A stretch of DNA of 64,000 bases, taken from the NCBI GenBank assembly GCA_014904845.1, contig MU119269.1, positions 174,312 to 238,311 on the forward strand. The letters run 5' to 3'. A program made the translations under genes and the position numbers. The notes under the pieces were generated by a model. That model saw only the letters and a list, made by a program, of their open reading frames with translations. It had not been told where the DNA came from and searched no databases. Shown here piece by piece: positions 61,611 to 64,000 of the stretch. Within the stretch, counting starts at the first letter, position 1. The number at the start of each line of letters is the position of its first letter. Source of the DNA: Acephala macrosclerotiorum. Lineage: Eukaryota > Ascomycota > Leotiomycetes > Helotiales > Mollisiaceae.

Positions 61611-63029
61611 ATAATTATTTTTGTATTTATAATATTTATAAAAATATAAATTAAATATATTTTTAATATAAAAATTATATAAATATAATAATATTATTAT
61701 ATTATATTTATAATAATAAATTAAAAAAATTATTATAATATAAAATATTAATATATATTTATTAATATTTCGAGTTTAATATAAATATATTTTAAATAAT
61801 ATTTAATAAAAAAAATTTTTTAATTTTTTTATAAATAATAATTAATTATTAAATCGGAAAAAAAAAATTATTATTAATAAAATTAATAAATAATAAATTA
61901 TTTTTTAATTTTTTATAATTTATTTTTTTATTTTTATATTTATAAATTTATTAATTTAAATTATAAAATATAAAAAAACGTAATAATAATTAAAAAATAT
62001 TATTTATAATTTAATTTTAAAAATAAAATTAATATATTTTTTATAAATATATAAATTTATTTTTAAATTTTTATTTTAAAATAAATAATATTAAAAATTT
62101 TTTTTTTTAATATTTTATTAATATAATTAACGATTAAAAATAAATATAAATATTTATTAATTCGATTTTATATTTTTTTTATATTTAAATTAATTTTTAT
62201 TATTAAATTAAACGTATTAAAATTTTAATATAAAAATAAAATATATTAATTATTTTAAAAAATAAATATTAAATTTATATAAATTAAAATATTATATTAA
62301 TTAATATTAAAATAATTATTATTAAAAATTTTATTTAATAAAAATTTTAAAATTTTTAAATTATTAATATTTATAATAATAATTATCGAATTTAATATAA
62401 TAAATAATTTATTTGTTTAATTATTATTTTATTTTAATTTTTTTAAATATTATAATTAAAAATATATTAAAAATTAAAACGTTTTTTAAAAAAATATTTA
62501 ATTAAAAAATTTTATATAAAATTTTTTATTATTATAATAATAAAAAATATATTTAAAAAATTAAATTTATTAAAAAGTTTTTAATTATTTTTTATTAATT
62601 ATTTTAATATTTTATAAAATAATTAATATATATTATTTATAAATAATTTATTTTATTTTTTAATATATTAAAAATATAAAATTAATATATATATATATAT
62701 ATTTTATTAATAATTATCGATTTTTATAAATTTTATTTTTTAATTTTTATTTTTAATTTTTAATTTTTAAATTATAAAATATTAATCGATTTTTATTTAT
62801 AATAATTTTTATATATATATATAAAATTTTAATATTTATAAATATTTATTATTTATTTAAAATAATTATTAATATTTAATTTTTTTAAAAAAAAATTAAT
62901 ATATATAATTATTTTAATATTAAATATTAATAAAAATAAAAAGTTTTTTATATTTTATATTATATTTTATTTTTAATAATTTAAATTTATTATAAAGTTT
63001 TTTATATTTTATATTATATTTTATTTTTA

Positions 63030-63312
63030 ATAATTTAAATTTATTATAAAATTTTTAATATATAAATTTTTTATTTATTAATTTTATTAATATAATTTTC
63101 TTTTTATAATTTTTTTTACGAAAAATTAAAATTATTTTACAAAAAGTACTAAATACTAAAAGCGATACATTTTAACGTTTTTTAGTATAAATACGTATTA
63201 CAAGTTTTTTATACGAAGTTTTTTTTATTAGCGAAATAATTTTTAATTATCGTTAAAAATATAGTAAAACGTTTTTCGTATTTCGCGTCGTATTTTATTT
63301 TTGACGAATTGA
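63030..63312 (+). repeat. Outer direct repeat, right copy
   Basis: Partner of 52970-53448. Its end (TTTCGCGTCG, TTTTTGACGAATTGAACTTTG) is the least mutated version, where the left copy has TTTATATCG and TTTTTAATAATTTAAATC. A roughly 57-base tandem duplication of this end sequence precedes it at about 62945-63058. Confidence 0.6.
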
Positions 63313-64000
63313 ACTTTGAAATAATATAAAACTTTTGATTTTTATTTATTTGTAATTATTTCTTTTATATATATTTTTTTTCTTTAGAATTTTTAATATT
63401 ATATTTTTAATTTTAAAAATTATTATAATAATAAAAAAATTAGTAATAAAATAATCAATAATAAAAATATTAAATAAATAAATTGAATTTTAAAAATACA
63501 AATCAATATAAAAATTAAAATAAAAAAAAGTTTTTTAAATTGTAAAAATTTAATTTCATTTTAATAAAAATTTTAAAAATTTAAATAAAAACGAAATAAT
63601 TTTATAAAATTTATAAAATAAAAAAAAAAAAAATAAATAAAATATATAATTTTCTTTTAAATTATTTATTTTTTATTTTTTTTATTTATTTTTTAAACTT
63701 TTTATTATTTTTTTTTTAAAATATTTTTTTTTTTGTAATATAATAAATACTTTCGTTTTACATTAAATAATTTATTATTTGAATTTTTTTTTTTCAAATA
63801 AATTATTATTTTTTATATATAATTTTTTAATTTCTTTTAATTAATAATTTTTATTTTATTTTATATTGATTATATATATTTATTTTAATTTTATATAAAT
63901 ATATTATATTTTAATTTTATATAAATATATTGTATTTTAATTAATATTTATTTTCAATTTTTAAAATAATAATATATTTGAATTCAAAAAATAATAAATT

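Larger units (their letters stand above)
50843..64000. mobile_element. AT-only block of RIP-degraded, nested repeats
   Basis: About 13 kb (minus the gap) is nearly pure A+T with no functional frame. Pairs of direct repeats run in the same direction and differ mainly by G-to-A and C-to-T: 54250-54410 with 61429-61610, about 52970-53448 with about 63030-63312, and about 50991-51601 with about 53458-54090. The first two pairs are nested around a 7.0-kb core (54411-61428), a size usual for an LTR retrotransposon body. No gag/pol motif survives by eye, so the class is inference. Two weak open frames (55467-55739, 58971-59159) are A/T-coded low complexity and are not called genes. Confidence 0.65.

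Noticed and set aside
1..64000. CRISPR arrays, operons, prophage or bacterial insertion sequences
   Set aside because: The window is eukaryotic with introns; no regularly spaced identical repeats with unique spacers were seen.

Overview
The window looks like nuclear DNA of a filamentous ascomycete (Pezizomycotina; the gene set would fit a plant-associated Leotiomycete, but that is inference). The reasons are short introns of about 48-160 nt with GTRAGT-like donors, CTAAC/CTGAC branch sites and NAG acceptors, families such as swollenin, PNGase A and 2EXR, and a roughly 13 kb AT-only block whose repeat copies differ almost only by C-to-T and G-to-A changes, the mark of repeat-induced point mutation (RIP).

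Layout. 0-9.3 kb: the 3' end of a membrane-protein gene, then a gene-poor stretch holding two small two-finger C2H2 genes with the same exon plan, and one doubtful minus-strand gene. 10-18 kb is an ordinary gene-dense segment: an RBBP6-like RING/SR-rich protein (minus), an alpha/beta-hydrolase (plus, divergent from it) and an acyl-CoA oxidase ending in a PTS1-like ARL (minus, convergent with the hydrolase). 18-22.8 kb is repeat-bearing DNA without a recognisable gene. 22.8-28.5 kb is full of short exon-like open islands joined by good splice sites but broken by stop codons. The clearest is a five-exon chain at 22814-23658 with a single CAA-to-TAA-type stop. I do not recognise the protein(s).

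29.3-32.0 kb: a divergent pair, a UTP16/BUD21-like U3 snoRNP protein (minus) and a probably mitochondrial TPR/Sel1-like protein (plus). 33.1-34.8 kb: a complete six-exon swollenin gene (signal peptide, CBM1, expansin-like modules). 35.7-36.7 kb: an intact 60-residue Cys-rich gene beside a duplicated copy killed by a TGG-to-TAG change; the TATA context is duplicated too. 38.5-39.4 kb: NC2-alpha (BUR6/DRAP1). 41.7-43.7 kb: a secreted peptide-N-glycanase A family protein. 47.4-49.9 kb: a 772-residue 2EXR/F-box-like protein.

From about 50.84 kb to the end the DNA is almost pure A+T with a 510-base assembly gap (51602-52111). Three pairs of direct repeats, two of them nested, suggest RIP-degraded LTR-type elements. 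No functional gene is visible there. The housekeeping genes do not form an operon-like system. The swollenin, PNGase A, hydrolase and acyl-CoA oxidase fit a saprotrophic or plant-degrading life style, and the right edge is a sharp border between a gene compartment and a RIP-degraded compartment. Exon coordinates were derived by hand from reading frame and splice sites, so individual boundaries may be off, especially where noted.
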